From Bifidobacterium tissieri (lineage in GTDB: Bacteria > Actinomycetota > Actinomycetes > Actinomycetales > Bifidobacteriaceae), in NCBI RefSeq assembly GCF_002259645.1, contig NZ_MWWV01000003.1, positions 248,001 to 312,000 of the forward strand: a DNA stretch of 64,000 nt, in the 5' to 3' direction. Below are positions 1 to 9,154 of this stretch, piece by piece (within the stretch, counting starts at the first letter, position 1; each line of letters opens with the position of its first letter). The position numbers and the translations under genes are program-made. The notes beneath the pieces were generated by a model that had not been told where the DNA came from, did no database searches, and saw nothing but the letters and a program-made list of their open reading frames with translations.

Positions 1-1283
1 GCTACGCCGAATTCGCCTCGATGATCCCGGTGGCGGGATCCGCCTACACCTTCACCTACACCACGGTCGGCGAGATGGTGGCGTGGATCATCGGCTGGGA
101 TCTGATCCTGGAAATGCTGATGGCGGGCTCCGTCATCTCCAAGTACTGGGGTGTGTACCTTAACGATTTCTTCCGACTGATGGGATGGAACCTCAATACC
201 GGCGTCCAGATCGGATCGTTCACGCTTGACGTGGCCCCGATCATCATCGTGGCGTTCTTCACCGTGCTGCTCGTCTACGGCACCCGACTGGGCGCTCGCG
301 TGGACGGCGCGATGACCGTGCTCAAGATCGCCATCGTGTTCTTCGTCGTCATCGTCGGATTCTTCTACGTCAAGGCATCCAACTTCACGCCGTTCATCCC
401 GCCGAGCGAACCGGCATCCTCCGTGCAGACCGCATCCAGCGAGGTCACCGGCATCTGGGCGCAGCCGCTGTGGCAGTGGGCCACCGGCATGACCCCGTCG
501 ATCTACGGCATCCCCGGCATCCTGTCCGGCGCGGCCCTCGTGTTCTTCGCCTTCATCGGCTTCGACGTGGTGGCCACCGCGGCCGAGGAGACCGACAATC
601 CGAAGAAGGCCGTGCCGCTGGGCATCGGCACCGGCATGCTGCTCATCATCGTCATGTACGTGGCCGTGGCCGTGGTGACCACCGGCATGGTCTCCTACAA
701 GGATCTGGCCAAGGCCCAAAGCCCGTCGCTCGCCACCGCATTCGAACTTGTGGGTGCCAACTGGGCGGCCAAGATCATCAGCTTCGGCATCGTGCTCGGT
801 CTGGCGACCGTGGTCATGGTGCTGCTGCTCGGCCTGACTCGCATCGTGTTCGCCATGAGCCGTGACGGACTGCTGCCGCGCGGCCTGTCCAAGACCGGCG
901 CGCACGGCACCCCGGCCATCCTGCAGATCGCCTGCGGTGTGGTCGTGGCTCTGGTCGCCGCGTTCTTCGACATCGGCGTGCTGTCCGACATGGTGAACAT
1001 CGGTACGCTGTCCGCGTTCACGCTGGTCGCCATCTCCGTGCCGATCATGCGCAGGAAGCGCCCCGACCTCAAGCGTTCGTTCGTCATGCCCGGCAACCCG
1101 TGGGTGCCGATCCTCATCGGCTTGGCGAACCTGTGGCTCATGCTCAACCTCACCGTGCTCACCTGGGTGCGGTTCGTGGTGTGGCTGGTCGTCGGCTTCG
1201 CGATCTACTTCGCCTACGGCTACCGTCACTCCCGTCTGGGACTTGACCAGCTCAAGGGTGACATTCCAGCAGACGCTCGCTGA
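1..1283 (+). CDS. APC-family amino acid permease, 5' truncated by window edge
   Basis: This is an integral membrane amino acid transporter of the APC superfamily, closest in style to the cationic amino acid (CAT/YfnA-like) group. The frame is open from base 3, and the first visible residues, YAEFASMIPVAGSAYTF, match the end of TM2 and start of TM3 of that family, so the true start lies upstream of the window. The hallmark GFDVVATAAEETDNPKKAVP is present around nt 560-620. About ten hydrophobic segments follow, and the C-terminus is short and hydrophilic. A stem-loop terminator follows the stop. Substrate specificity (Lys/Arg or other) is inference from the family only. Confidence 0.88.
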   Translation, partial: YAEFASMIPVAGSAYTFTYTTVGEMVAWIIGWDLILEMLMAGSVISKYWGVYLNDFFRLMGWNLNTGVQIGSFTLDVAPIIIVAFFTVLLVYGTRLGARVDGAMTVLKIAIVFFVVIVGFFYVKASNFTPFIPPSEPASSVQTASSEVTGIWAQPLWQWATGMTPSIYGIPGILSGAALVFFAFIGFDVVATAAEETDNPKKAVPLGIGTGMLLIIVMYVAVAVVTTGMVSYKDLAKAQSPSLATAFELVGANWAAKIISFGIVLGLATVVMVLLLGLTRIVFAMSRDGLLPRGLSKTGAHGTPAILQIACGVVVALVAAFFDIGVLSDMVNIGTLSAFTLVAISVPIMRRKRPDLKRSFVMPGNPWVPILIGLANLWLMLNLTVLTWVRFVVWLVVGFAIYFAYGYRHSRLGLDQLKGDIPADAR

Positions 1284-1317
1284 TCGTCAACGACTAATCA
1301 GCGACTAATCACAGCCA

Positions 1318-1346
1318 TACGCCGTCCCTGTTATGGGGGCGGCGTA
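1318..1346 (+). terminator. Stem-loop terminator after the permease
   Basis: An 11-bp stem (1318-1328 with 1336-1346, one G-U pair) closes a 7-nt loop 35 nt after the permease stop. There is no long T run after it, so its strength is uncertain. Confidence 0.55.
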
Positions 1347-1407
1347 AACTATATGTTCAGTATGTGAAACGCCGCGGGGATGTGCGGCGAGATGAAGGAG
1401 ATTGATC

Positions 1408-1731
1408 ATGCCTTATGTTGTTGCCCAGCCCTGCGTGGACGTGAAGGACAAGGCCTGTGTGGACGAATGCCCGGTGGACTGCATCTACGAGGGGCCACGT
1501 ACGCTGTACATCAACCCGAACGAATGCGTGGACTGCGGTGCCTGCGAGCCCGTGTGCCCCACCGAAGCCATCTTCTACGAGGACGATCTGCCCGAGGAGT
1601 GGGCTTGGTACAAGGATGCCGCAGTGCAGTTCTTCGCCGAAGTGGGCGATCAGGGCGGAGCCTCCGGCTTCGGCGAGATCGACCACGATCAGGAGCAGGT
1701 GGCCGCGTTGCCCCCGCAGAATCAGGACTGA
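1408..1731 (+). CDS. fdxA: Ferredoxin (7Fe/8Fe type)
   Basis: A small soluble electron carrier of 107 residues with two Fe-S cluster motifs. The first half has C-x7-C-x3-CPVDC, as in ferredoxins that hold a 3Fe-4S cluster. The second half has the classical C-x2-C-x2-C-x3-CP ([12 protein letters not shown]). The acidic C-terminal tail after the clusters is usual for actinobacterial FdxA. The ATG at 1408 is chosen because AAGGAG at 1395-1400 lies 7 nt upstream. A TTG at 1402 is in frame but too close to the SD. dapC follows 205 nt downstream, an order also seen in Mycobacterium. The electron partner cannot be told from sequence. Confidence 0.93.
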   Translation: MPYVVAQPCVDVKDKACVDECPVDCIYEGPRTLYINPNECVDCGACEPVCPTEAIFYEDDLPEEWAWYKDAAVQFFAEVGDQGGASGFGEIDHDQEQVAALPPQNQD

Positions 1732-1936
1732 ATCCCAGATTTTTCAGTACTGATTATCAGATTCCGGCGTCATACATGTTCGAATTGCCCTCGGAACGGG
1801 AGAGCGGACGTGAACGGCACCGGAATCTTTTATTATTACGTGTGATTACGCCTGATTACGATTACCGATGTATCGGTAGGGCGCGGCAGGGCGGAATGCC
1901 CGTGAACGCCCGAACACCTATGAACGGAGAAGACCT

Positions 1937-3082
1937 GTGGGATTCGCACCATTCAACACGCCATACGACTGGTCTCGACTGTCCGCGGCCAAAGCCGTGG
2001 CCGCACAGCATCCGGACGGCATGATCGACCTGTCCATCGGCTCGCCGGTCGACGATGTGCCCGCCAGCGTACGCACAGCGCTCGCCGACGCCTCCGACGA
2101 TCCGAACGCCTACGGATATCCGGTCACACGCGGCACCACACAGCTGCGTGAAGCCATCACCCGATGGTTCTCCAAGGCGCGCGGCGTGGAACTCGAGGCA
2201 ATCGGTGCCGGCATCTGCCCCACGGTGGGATCCAAGGAAGGCGTCGCACTCATGGCGTCACTGCTCGGACTTGGCCACGGCGACGTCGTGGTGCAGCCGC
2301 GCATCTCCTACCCGACATACGAAATCGGCACCCAGCTGGCCGGCGCGCAGACGTTGAAAGCGGACGTCGCCGACGTGGCATCCTGGGAGCACGTGCCCGG
2401 CGTGAAGATGATATGGGTCAACTCGCCGTCCAATCCGACCGGCGAAGTGCTCACCGCCGCACAGCTGCGCGCCATCGTCGACACGGCACGCCGGATCGGC
2501 GCGGTCGTGGTTTCCGACGAATGCTACGCGCTCATGGACTGGCGATCAGACGTCCCGGAACTCACCGCCACCGACTGCATTCTCAATAACGACGTCTGCG
2601 AAGGCAGCGCCAAGGGGCTGCTGTGCCTGTACTCGCTGAGCAAGCAGTCCAACATGGCCGGCTATCGTACGGCACTGATCGTAGGCGACAACGCCATCGT
2701 CGCCCCCATGCTGGAGACGCGCAAGCAGATCGGCCAGATCATCCCCGGGCCCAGCCAGGCCGCCATGGCCGCCGGACTCGACGATCTGGATTCGGTGATC
2801 GCGCAGCGCTCGCGGTATCGCGAACGTCTGGAACTGCTCGTCGACGGTCTGCGTGCCGCCGGATACGAGGCGGAGATGCCGGAAGGTGCCTTGTACGTAT
2901 GGGTCAAGGCCGTCAGCGGTGACTGCTGGACCGACATCGATGCGCTCGCCAGGCTTGGCATCATCGTCAGTCCGGGGGAGTTCTACGGCGACAAGGAATA
3001 TCTGCGTGTGTCCGCCACCGCCGGCGATGCCGCGGTCAGCGCCGCCGCCGAACGACTGGCACACGCCGATCTGAATAGATAG
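1937..3082 (+). CDS. dapC: N-succinyldiaminopimelate aminotransferase
   Basis: A cytosolic PLP enzyme of 381 residues in the DAP/lysine pathway, making N-succinyl-LL-DAP from N-succinyl-2-amino-6-ketopimelate with glutamate. It is a fold-type I aminotransferase. The N-terminus has the DapC-like LSIGSPVDDVP and YGYPVTRGTTQLREAI. The substrate-binding NSPSNPTGE is near residue 157, and the PLP lysine sits in SLSKQSNMAGYR, as in actinobacterial DapC. The start is a GTG with GGAGA at 1926-1930. It follows fdxA and ends at a strong bidirectional hairpin. Assignment to DapC rather than another class I aminotransferase rests on these motifs and on the ferredoxin neighbour. Confidence 0.88.
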   Translation: MGFAPFNTPYDWSRLSAAKAVAAQHPDGMIDLSIGSPVDDVPASVRTALADASDDPNAYGYPVTRGTTQLREAITRWFSKARGVELEAIGAGICPTVGSKEGVALMASLLGLGHGDVVVQPRISYPTYEIGTQLAGAQTLKADVADVASWEHVPGVKMIWVNSPSNPTGEVLTAAQLRAIVDTARRIGAVVVSDECYALMDWRSDVPELTATDCILNNDVCEGSAKGLLCLYSLSKQSNMAGYRTALIVGDNAIVAPMLETRKQIGQIIPGPSQAAMAAGLDDLDSVIAQRSRYRERLELLVDGLRAAGYEAEMPEGALYVWVKAVSGDCWTDIDALARLGIIVSPGEFYGDKEYLRVSATAGDAAVSAAAERLAHADLNR

Positions 3083-3148
3083 GGAACGGATAACGGGGTA
3101 CGTATTCATACGCGATACGCATCCATACGCATACGGTGCGTACATACA

Positions 3149-3181
3149 CGAGGAGCCTCCGCCAATGACGGAGGCTCCTCG
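3149..3181. terminator. Bidirectional terminator between dapC and the HIT gene
   Basis: A perfect 13-bp stem (3149-3161 with 3169-3181) closes a 7-nt loop and lies between two convergent genes. It is GC-rich with no long T run on the plus side, and could serve both strands. Confidence 0.8.
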
Positions 3182-3232
3182 CTTAGGGAAGGGATCAGAA
3201 GGGGAAAGTAATACCAGTCGGTGACTCGTCAA

Positions 3233-3655
3233 TCAGAGATTCGCGACGATGGCCTTGGCCAGCTCGTCGTACTCGGCATCGGTCAGATGCACGCGATCGG
3301 GGTTCATGGCAAAGGTGCCGCCCCACTCGAACTCGTCATCCTTGTACTTCGGCACCAGATGGAAGTGCAGATGATGACCGGTGTCGCCGTAGGCGCCGTA
3401 GTTCACCTTGTCCGGATGGAACGTGGCGTGCAGGGACTTGGCCACGCGGTCCACGTCGTCGAAGAAGGCGTTGCGATCGGCTTCGCTCAGCTCCACGATC
3501 TCGGAGACGTGATGCTTGGATGCGACGATCACACGGCCCTTGTGGCTCTGCTCCTTGAACAGCACCAGCTTGCTCGCCGGCAGTTCGAAGATCTTGATGC
3601 CGAAGGCGTCCAGAGCGGCGCCTTCATCGCAGTATGCACAAGCTTCATTGCTCAT
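3233..3655 (-). CDS. HIT-family nucleotide-binding hydrolase
   Basis: A 140-residue histidine-triad protein. The catalytic signature GHHLHFHLVPK (His-x-His-x-His) lies near residues 93-103, and the N-terminal Cys pair (CAYC) is typical of bacterial HIT proteins. Family members hydrolyse AMP-lysine, adenylates or dinucleoside polyphosphates; the substrate here is unknown. The start at 3655 is preferred to longer upstream options because an AAAGGA-type SD lies just upstream on the minus strand and similarity to the family begins there. It is transcribed alone, convergent with dapC. Confidence 0.88.
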   Translation of the reverse strand: MSNEACAYCDEGAALDAFGIKIFELPASKLVLFKEQSHKGRVIVASKHHVSEIVELSEADRNAFFDDVDRVAKSLHATFHPDKVNYGAYGDTGHHLHFHLVPKYKDDEFEWGGTFAMNPDRVHLTDAEYDELAKAIVANL

Positions 3656-3960
3656 TGAAATTCCTTTCATCGAGTGCGATCTCGTCATGGAGATGCTGCT
3701 TCCAGCATAGGAATGCCGGGAAATCGATGTCGTAATTGTTGCCACGAGTTGCAACATTGTCAACAATAGTCAAAAAATGAGGCAAACGCTGGCAACAAAA
3801 GAAAGTGATCTGGCTCACGCTTCCTATCGTGTGAAGTGTTCAAAGGATTGCATGGACGCAGTCCTTACGGAGATACGGAAAACCACGATCACAGCCATAC
3901 AGTGGCGGCCTAGGCCGTAGTGTGCGCGGTGGTCGAAAGGACCGAAGGAGGTTACTGACC
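3656..3960 (+). promoter_or_regulatory. Upstream region of uxaC with operator-like inverted repeats
   Basis: This 305-nt gap separates the divergent HIT gene and uxaC. Near 3737-3756 it contains the inverted repeat TGTTGC (8-nt spacer) GCAACA, followed at once by TTGTCAACAA (3757-3766). Such short dyads are typical of LacI or GntR-type operators of uronate genes. No regulator gene is in view, so a role in glucuronate control is inference. AAGGAGG at 3945-3951 is the uxaC ribosome binding site. Confidence 0.45.
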
Positions 3961-5367
3961 ATGGCTTTCATGGATGATGACTACCTGCTGACCACGGATC
4001 TGGCCAAGGAGCTGTTCCACGGTTACGCGGAGAGCATGCCGATCGTGGACTACCACTGCCACCTGCATCCGGAGGAGATCTACAAGGATCCGAACTTCAA
4101 GGACATCGTCGAGGCGTGGCTCACCGACGGCAACAACTACGGCGACCACTACAAGTGGCGTCTGGAGCGCGCCAACGGCGTGCCGGAGGAGCTCATCACC
4201 GGCAACGGCGATCCGTGGGACAAGTTCTATGCCTACGCGCAGACCATGGAGAAGGCCATCGGCTCCCCGGTCTACATGTGGACCCATCAGGAGCTTCGCC
4301 GCTACTTCGGCATCACCGACGAACTGAACACCAAGACCGCCAAGGACATCTACGAGAAGACCAACGAGATGCTGGCCACTCCGGAGTTCTCCCGTCGTTC
4401 GCTGCTGCGTCGCATGAACCTCGACACCATCTGCACCACCGATGATCCGGTCGATTCCCTCGAATACCACATCGCGTTCGAGAAGGACGGCGGCGACACC
4501 TTCAAGATGATCCCGGCCATGCGCCCGGACAAGGCCCTGAACCCCGACAAGGCCGGCTTCGGCGAGTGGGTCGACCAGCTCGAGCAGGTCACCGGCGATA
4601 CCATCAACTCCTTCGACGACATGATGGCCGCCATCAACAAGCGTGTCGACTTCTTCCACGAGCACGGATCTCGCCTGTCCGACCACGCGGCCGACCTGAT
4701 GCTGTACGCGCCGTCCACCGCCGCCGAGCGTGACGCGATCCTCGCCAAGGCCCGCGCCGGCGAACCGCTGACGCTCGAAGAGGTCACCAAGTACCGCACC
4801 CAGCTGTTCCTCGACCTCATGAAGATCTACCACGCCCACGGCTGGACCATGCAGCTGCACATCCACGCCATGCGCAACATCAACGAGCGCGAGTTCGGCA
4901 TCCACGGTGCCGACACCGGCTACGATTCGATCAACGATCGTTCCATCGCCGAGCCGCTGGCCGCCCTGCTCAACGAGGCCGCTAAGACCGACTCCATCCC
5001 GAAGATGCTCATTTACTCGCTCAACCCGAACGACTATCTGGCCATCACCACCATCATGGGATGCTTCCAGGGCGGCATGAAGCAGCGCATGGCCCTCGGC
5101 AACGCCTGGTGGTTCAACGACACCCGTACCGGCATCCGCAAGCAGATCCAGACCATGGCCGAAGGCTCCCTGTTGGGCAACTTCGTGGGCATGACCACGG
5201 ATTCCCGCTCGTTCCTGAGCTTCCCGCGCCACGAGTTCTTCCGCCGCATCCTGTGCGAGCAGCTGGGCGAGTGGGCATCCCGCGGCGAGATCCCGTCGGA
5301 TCTCGACACTTTGGCCCCGCTGGTGCAGGACGTCTCTTACAACAACGCCAAGGAGCTGTTCGTCTGA
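3961..5367 (+). CDS. uxaC: Uronate (glucuronate/galacturonate) isomerase
   Basis: A cytosolic enzyme of 468 residues that converts D-glucuronate to D-fructuronate or D-galacturonate to D-tagaturonate. It belongs to the amidohydrolase-fold UxaC family. The metal-binding DYHCHLHPEEI lies near residue 28. QLHIHAMRNIN and the C-terminal GNFVGMTTDSRSFLSFPRHEFFRRI are the UxaC blocks for the distal metal ligands and substrate. The length matches the family (about 465-475). The ATG at 3961 has AAGGAGG 9 nt upstream. A GPH transporter 231 nt downstream suggests that the pair imports and isomerises a uronate or its conjugate. No uxuA/uxuB or kdg genes are visible here. Confidence 0.93.
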   Translation: MAFMDDDYLLTTDLAKELFHGYAESMPIVDYHCHLHPEEIYKDPNFKDIVEAWLTDGNNYGDHYKWRLERANGVPEELITGNGDPWDKFYAYAQTMEKAIGSPVYMWTHQELRRYFGITDELNTKTAKDIYEKTNEMLATPEFSRRSLLRRMNLDTICTTDDPVDSLEYHIAFEKDGGDTFKMIPAMRPDKALNPDKAGFGEWVDQLEQVTGDTINSFDDMMAAINKRVDFFHEHGSRLSDHAADLMLYAPSTAAERDAILAKARAGEPLTLEEVTKYRTQLFLDLMKIYHAHGWTMQLHIHAMRNINEREFGIHGADTGYDSINDRSIAEPLAALLNEAAKTDSIPKMLIYSLNPNDYLAITTIMGCFQGGMKQRMALGNAWWFNDTRTGIRKQIQTMAEGSLLGNFVGMTTDSRSFLSFPRHEFFRRILCEQLGEWASRGEIPSDLDTLAPLVQDVSYNNAKELFV

Positions 5368-5434
5368 TCTCCCGATCGGGAATCGGCCGAATCCTCGGGT
5401 GATCCGAGGAAGAACAAGGAAATAAGAGAGAGCA

Positions 5435-5506
5435 GTCGTTTCGGCGCTGCGGTCCCGGTGTCGTTCCATTGGCATCGGTCCGCATCGGTCCGCGCGCCGA
5501 AACGAC
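5435..5506. repeat. 13-bp inverted repeat with nested direct repeats, upstream of the transporter
   Basis: GTCGTTTCGGCGC (5435-5447) is exactly inverted at 5494-5506. The 46-nt loop holds two adjacent copies of GCATCGGTCC (5472-5491). Just outside, GCATAACTGAA occurs twice (near 5508 and 5523). The position between uxaC and the transporter fits either an intercistronic hairpin or a regulator-binding region. Confidence 0.6.
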
Positions 5507-5598
5507 GGCATAACTGAATGACGCATAACTGAAGATAAAGGAAGGACCGTAGCGGCACCGTCGCCGCAACGGGTGTTGTTATCAAAAGGTGAAATACG

Positions 5599-7020
5599 AT
5601 GACTAGTGCAGTACAGGAAACGGCCGCCACAATCAACGGCCAGAAGAAGCTGAGCTGGCGAGAGAAAATCGGCTACGGCTTTGGTGATCTCGGCAACGGC
5701 TTCATGTTCGATCTCGGTCAGGCCTACCTGACCAAGTTCTACACCGACGTCGCGCTGATCAACCCCGGCATGGTCGCCACGATCATGGCCGTGACCAAGA
5801 TCTACGACGCCTTCATGGACCCGATCGCCGGCGCGTTCGTCGACAGCCGTAAGATCGGCAAGCATGGCAAGTTCCGTCCGGTCATGATGGTCGGCGCCAT
5901 CGTGCTGTCCATTCTGACGGTCATTACGTTCACCATGCCCGACTTCCCGATGTGGGGACGTATCGTCTACGCGTTCGCCACCTACATGGCATGGGGAACC
6001 TGCTATTCGTTTACCAACCTGCCGTACGTGGGCCTCGCAAACGTCATGACCCGTGACGTCGACGAACGCGCGCAGCTGGCCACCACCCGTCAGGCCGGTT
6101 CGCTGGGCGCCCAGTGGATCACCGGCGTGGCCTTCATCCCGATCATCCTGCTGTTCTCCAACTCCGACGGCAAGGTCACCACGTTCCACGGATACGCCGT
6201 GGCTGCCACGATCATGGCCCTGCTCGGCGTGATCTGCTTCGCCGTCACGTTCTTCAACTGCAAGGAGCACATCCAGGTCAACCGCGAGAAGACCGGTGAC
6301 AAGGAGAAGGAAGGCGTCGGCGCCTACATCAAGGTGGTCTTCACCAACAAGCCGCTGCTCGCCATCATTCTGATGACCCTGTTCACCATCTCCGCCATGA
6401 ACACCAACAACGCCATGATGCTGTACTTCGCCGAGTACAACCTGGGCAACATGGGTCTGCAGCCGGTGATCAACGCCATCCAGATGGGCTGCTCCATCGT
6501 GGCCATCCTCTCCATCCCGTTCCTCGTCAAGAAGTTCGGCAAGAAGCAGGTCGCCGTGGTCTGCTTCGTGGTGGGTGCCGTCGCCAACCTGATCAACTAC
6601 TTCCTGCCGACCAACCTCGTCACCTTCATCATCTTCGTGACCATCGGCTACGTGTGCCTCGCCATCCCGAACGGCATCACCTGGGCCTTCGTCAACGACG
6701 TGATCGACTACGGCGAGTGGCACACCGGCATCCGTAAGGAAGGCATTACCGTGGCCGCGTTCAACTTCTCCCGTAAGCTCGCGCAGTCCCTGGCCGCCGT
6801 CATCACCGCCGGCATCCTCGGCGTCACCGGCTACGTCGCCAACCAGGTGCAGTCGCAGGCCACCCTGAACGGCATCAAGGGCGCCATGACCCTCTACCCG
6901 GCCGTGGCCCTGTTCGCCGCCATGCTGATCATCTTCTTCCTCTACGGTCTGACCGACGACAAGTACCGCAAGATCGCCGACGACCTGAACAACGGCAAGT
7001 GGGAGAAGGGCAACCTCTGA
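5599..7020 (+). CDS. GPH-family sugar/uronide:cation symporter
   Basis: A 473-residue membrane transporter of the glycoside-pentoside-hexuronide:cation symporter family (MFS fold). The N-terminal block GYGFGDLGNGF and the MDPIAGAFVDSR loop between TM2 and TM3 are GPH hallmarks. IDYGEWHTGIRKEG near residue 372 is the conserved GPH motif of the C-terminal half, close to the regulatory IIA-like position of LacS, but no IIA domain is attached. About 12 TM segments are seen. AAAGGTG lies upstream of the ATG. Following uxaC, it probably carries glucuronate or a glucuronide; beta-galactosides or other sugars cannot be excluded. Confidence 0.87.
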   Translation: MTSAVQETAATINGQKKLSWREKIGYGFGDLGNGFMFDLGQAYLTKFYTDVALINPGMVATIMAVTKIYDAFMDPIAGAFVDSRKIGKHGKFRPVMMVGAIVLSILTVITFTMPDFPMWGRIVYAFATYMAWGTCYSFTNLPYVGLANVMTRDVDERAQLATTRQAGSLGAQWITGVAFIPIILLFSNSDGKVTTFHGYAVAATIMALLGVICFAVTFFNCKEHIQVNREKTGDKEKEGVGAYIKVVFTNKPLLAIILMTLFTISAMNTNNAMMLYFAEYNLGNMGLQPVINAIQMGCSIVAILSIPFLVKKFGKKQVAVVCFVVGAVANLINYFLPTNLVTFIIFVTIGYVCLAIPNGITWAFVNDVIDYGEWHTGIRKEGITVAAFNFSRKLAQSLAAVITAGILGVTGYVANQVQSQATLNGIKGAMTLYPAVALFAAMLIIFFLYGLTDDKYRKIADDLNNGKWEKGNL

Positions 7021-7437
7021 TCTGCTGATCGGTTTTGATTCGCTTGGCGAATACGATTCTCTGAGTTCAGAGAATTGGATTCGCAAGGTGAGCGATTCAC
7101 TGAGCGTTGAGTGATTCGCCGAGCGGATCAGAACCATGACATCGCTGATTCCTCCGAACCATATCCCTATGGTTCGGAGGAATTGTCGTATGTGGGGTGA
7201 ATGCGTGAGATGAATATGCCCGGCTTGATCGCGGTGGAGTGATGTGATTGCGGATGCGATTGCGAGCGGTCCGATCATGCCATGCAATATCCGAACACGA
7301 CCATACCGCGGTCGGGCACAGACGTGAATGTAGGCATGGACGCCGGCATGGTCAAGGGCGGTCTGATCGGTTGGGGCAGGTCTGGTCGGCATAGTCAGGT
7401 TGTCGTGGTCGGATGTGGGAGCGAGGTGGCTCGAAGC
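7021..7437. other. Intergenic region between convergent transporter and dinB, two hairpins
   Basis: Two stem-loops are visible. ATTCTCTGA (7056-7064) is inverted at 7067-7075 with a 2-nt centre. A 14-bp perfect stem (7148-7161 with 7170-7183, extendable by 2 bp) lies 128 nt after the transporter stop and is the likely terminator, although no T run follows. No credible gene is seen in the remaining bases. Confidence 0.6.
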
Positions 7438-8964
7438 TCAGTCGCCCGTGCGATGTGTGCCGTGCGGCTTGCGCAGTCCCAGTCGTACGGCGTCGGTGCC
7501 ATACCGCTGACGAATCGAATCCAACGCCTTCTCCGCCTGACTCATCCGTTTGGGATTCGGTGTTCCATGAGTTGATGACGGCATTGATACTGATGTCGAT
7601 CTCGATGGTGACGTTGATCCCGATACTGACGTTGATGGGGACGCATGACGTCGACCGTCATTCTGACCATGCGCATCCTGATCGTGTGTATCCTGCCCGC
7701 GCGTGCCCTGTCCATACATACTCTGCCCATGCGCGGCAGGGAAACGGGAGCCGGCTGACCGCTCGCTAGGGGAGCGGCCGGCATTCTCGACTTCCGCCTC
7801 CGCCAGCAAATCGTCAAAACTCGCCTGCACCGGAGTGGTCGCCACATCCGCCAATCCAGACGCACTCAGCCCGGCAAGCCGTACCGAACGCGGCAATCTT
7901 GTATCGCCATGATCCGCCGCCCCCTCGGCCATGCCGAGCATACGTTCCAGTAGTCGCACGCTTTGCGGATAGATCGCGCTCGCCGTGGTGACCGGCGTTT
8001 CCAATGTGCGCGATTTCGTTGAATACGACAGGTCTGCGAATCGTAGTTTCACTGTGATCGTACGGGCCATCAGGCCCTTGCGTCGCAACGTGGACGCCAC
8101 GGTGTCGGCGCACCACAGCAGCAGACTCGTCACGTCGTCCGCGGTCGTGGCATCCGTGTCGAATGTGCGTTCAGCGCCGATCGACTTTTCCGGGGTGTAT
8201 GGCGTCACTGTGCGTTCGTCGAGTCCTCGCGCCGCCAGATACAACGAACGCGCATGTGACGCCGAACCGCACGCCTGCGTCAGTTCCCGCTCATCGAGCC
8301 CGGCCAATTGCGCCACCGTCGTCACACCCCACTGTTCGAGTCGTTTGCCGAGTGACGGACCCACGCCGGGAATCGAACGTATCGGCAGCATCTGCACGAA
8401 TTCGGCCTGCCTGGCCTTGGGAATCAACAACATGCCGTTGGGTTTGGCGTTGGTCGATGCGAGTTTGGCCACGAGCTTGTTCGACGCCACGCCTACCGAA
8501 CAGGTAAGTCCGAACGTGCGTGCCACTTCGCTGCGCAACCATGCGCCGATCGCGGTCGGACTGCTCCAGCGTCGCAGCGCCCCCGACACGTCCATATAGC
8601 ATTCGTCCACCGACACGCGTTCGATGCGATCGGTCACCTCGCCGAACACAGCGAACACACGACGTGACATCTCCCGGTAATAGGCCATGTCGACGGGCAG
8701 GAAAATGCCCTGAGGGCATAGTCGTCGTGCCGTGGCTGTGGGCATGGCCGAGTTCACGCCGAACGGTCGGGCTTCGTAGCTTGCCGCAGACACCACCGAT
8801 CGCGGACCCGTGCCGATGATCACCGGCTTGCCCTTGAGCTCCGGGTGCCGGGCGATCTCGCAGGACGCGAAGAATGCGTCCATGTCGATGTGCAGCGTAT
8901 TGCAGCCGGTCTCGTCATGCCCCCAATCCCGTTTGACGGCGGCAAGACGTGGCGAAGTACTCAT
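7438..8964 (-). CDS. dinB: DNA polymerase IV (Y-family) with low-complexity C-terminal insert
   Basis: A translesion DNA polymerase of 508 residues. The palm metal ligands are D27 in LHIDMDAFFAS and D120/E121 in SVDECYMDV. The finger region YEARPFGVNSAMPTATARRLCP and the thumb helix-hairpin-helix (SIPGVGPSLGKRLEQWG) are intact, and the little finger domain ends near residue 385. It is longer than the usual 350-420 residues because a Ser/Gly/Asp/His-rich segment of about 75 residues precedes a short C-terminal block (AEKALDSIRQRYGTDAVRLG) common in actinobacterial DinB2. The insert is made of degenerate short repeats (QGTRGQDTHDQDAHGQ, then Ser/Thr-rich). No SOS box was identified upstream. 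Confidence 0.92.
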   Translation of the reverse strand: MSTSPRLAAVKRDWGHDETGCNTLHIDMDAFFASCEIARHPELKGKPVIIGTGPRSVVSAASYEARPFGVNSAMPTATARRLCPQGIFLPVDMAYYREMSRRVFAVFGEVTDRIERVSVDECYMDVSGALRRWSSPTAIGAWLRSEVARTFGLTCSVGVASNKLVAKLASTNAKPNGMLLIPKARQAEFVQMLPIRSIPGVGPSLGKRLEQWGVTTVAQLAGLDERELTQACGSASHARSLYLAARGLDERTVTPYTPEKSIGAERTFDTDATTADDVTSLLLWCADTVASTLRRKGLMARTITVKLRFADLSYSTKSRTLETPVTTASAIYPQSVRLLERMLGMAEGAADHGDTRLPRSVRLAGLSASGLADVATTPVQASFDDLLAEAEVENAGRSPSERSAGSRFPAAHGQSMYGQGTRGQDTHDQDAHGQNDGRRHASPSTSVSGSTSPSRSTSVSMPSSTHGTPNPKRMSQAEKALDSIRQRYGTDAVRLGLRKPHGTHRTGD

Positions 8965-8998
8965 ACCACCATTGAAGCACGGCAGGTGCCAAATGCGA

Positions 8999-9154
8999 TG
9001 TGGTTTCTGTCGAGGAGATCGTCTTCCACGATCCGATCGCCGGGTGGTTTTCGCGGTGGTGTGGTTTCTGTGGTGTGGTTTCTGGTGGTGGTGTGATGCT
9101 CGTGTTAAGTGTGCGTTTTCGTGGTGATGTGGTTTTGTGATGGTGTGGTTTCTG
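8999..9154. repeat. G/T-rich low-complexity block with four copies of GTGGTTTCTG
   Basis: The decamer GTGGTTTCTG occurs exactly at 9000, 9061, 9075 and 9145, with further partial GTGGTTTT copies between. The plus strand is strongly G/T-skewed here. There is no coding signal. Confidence 0.7.
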
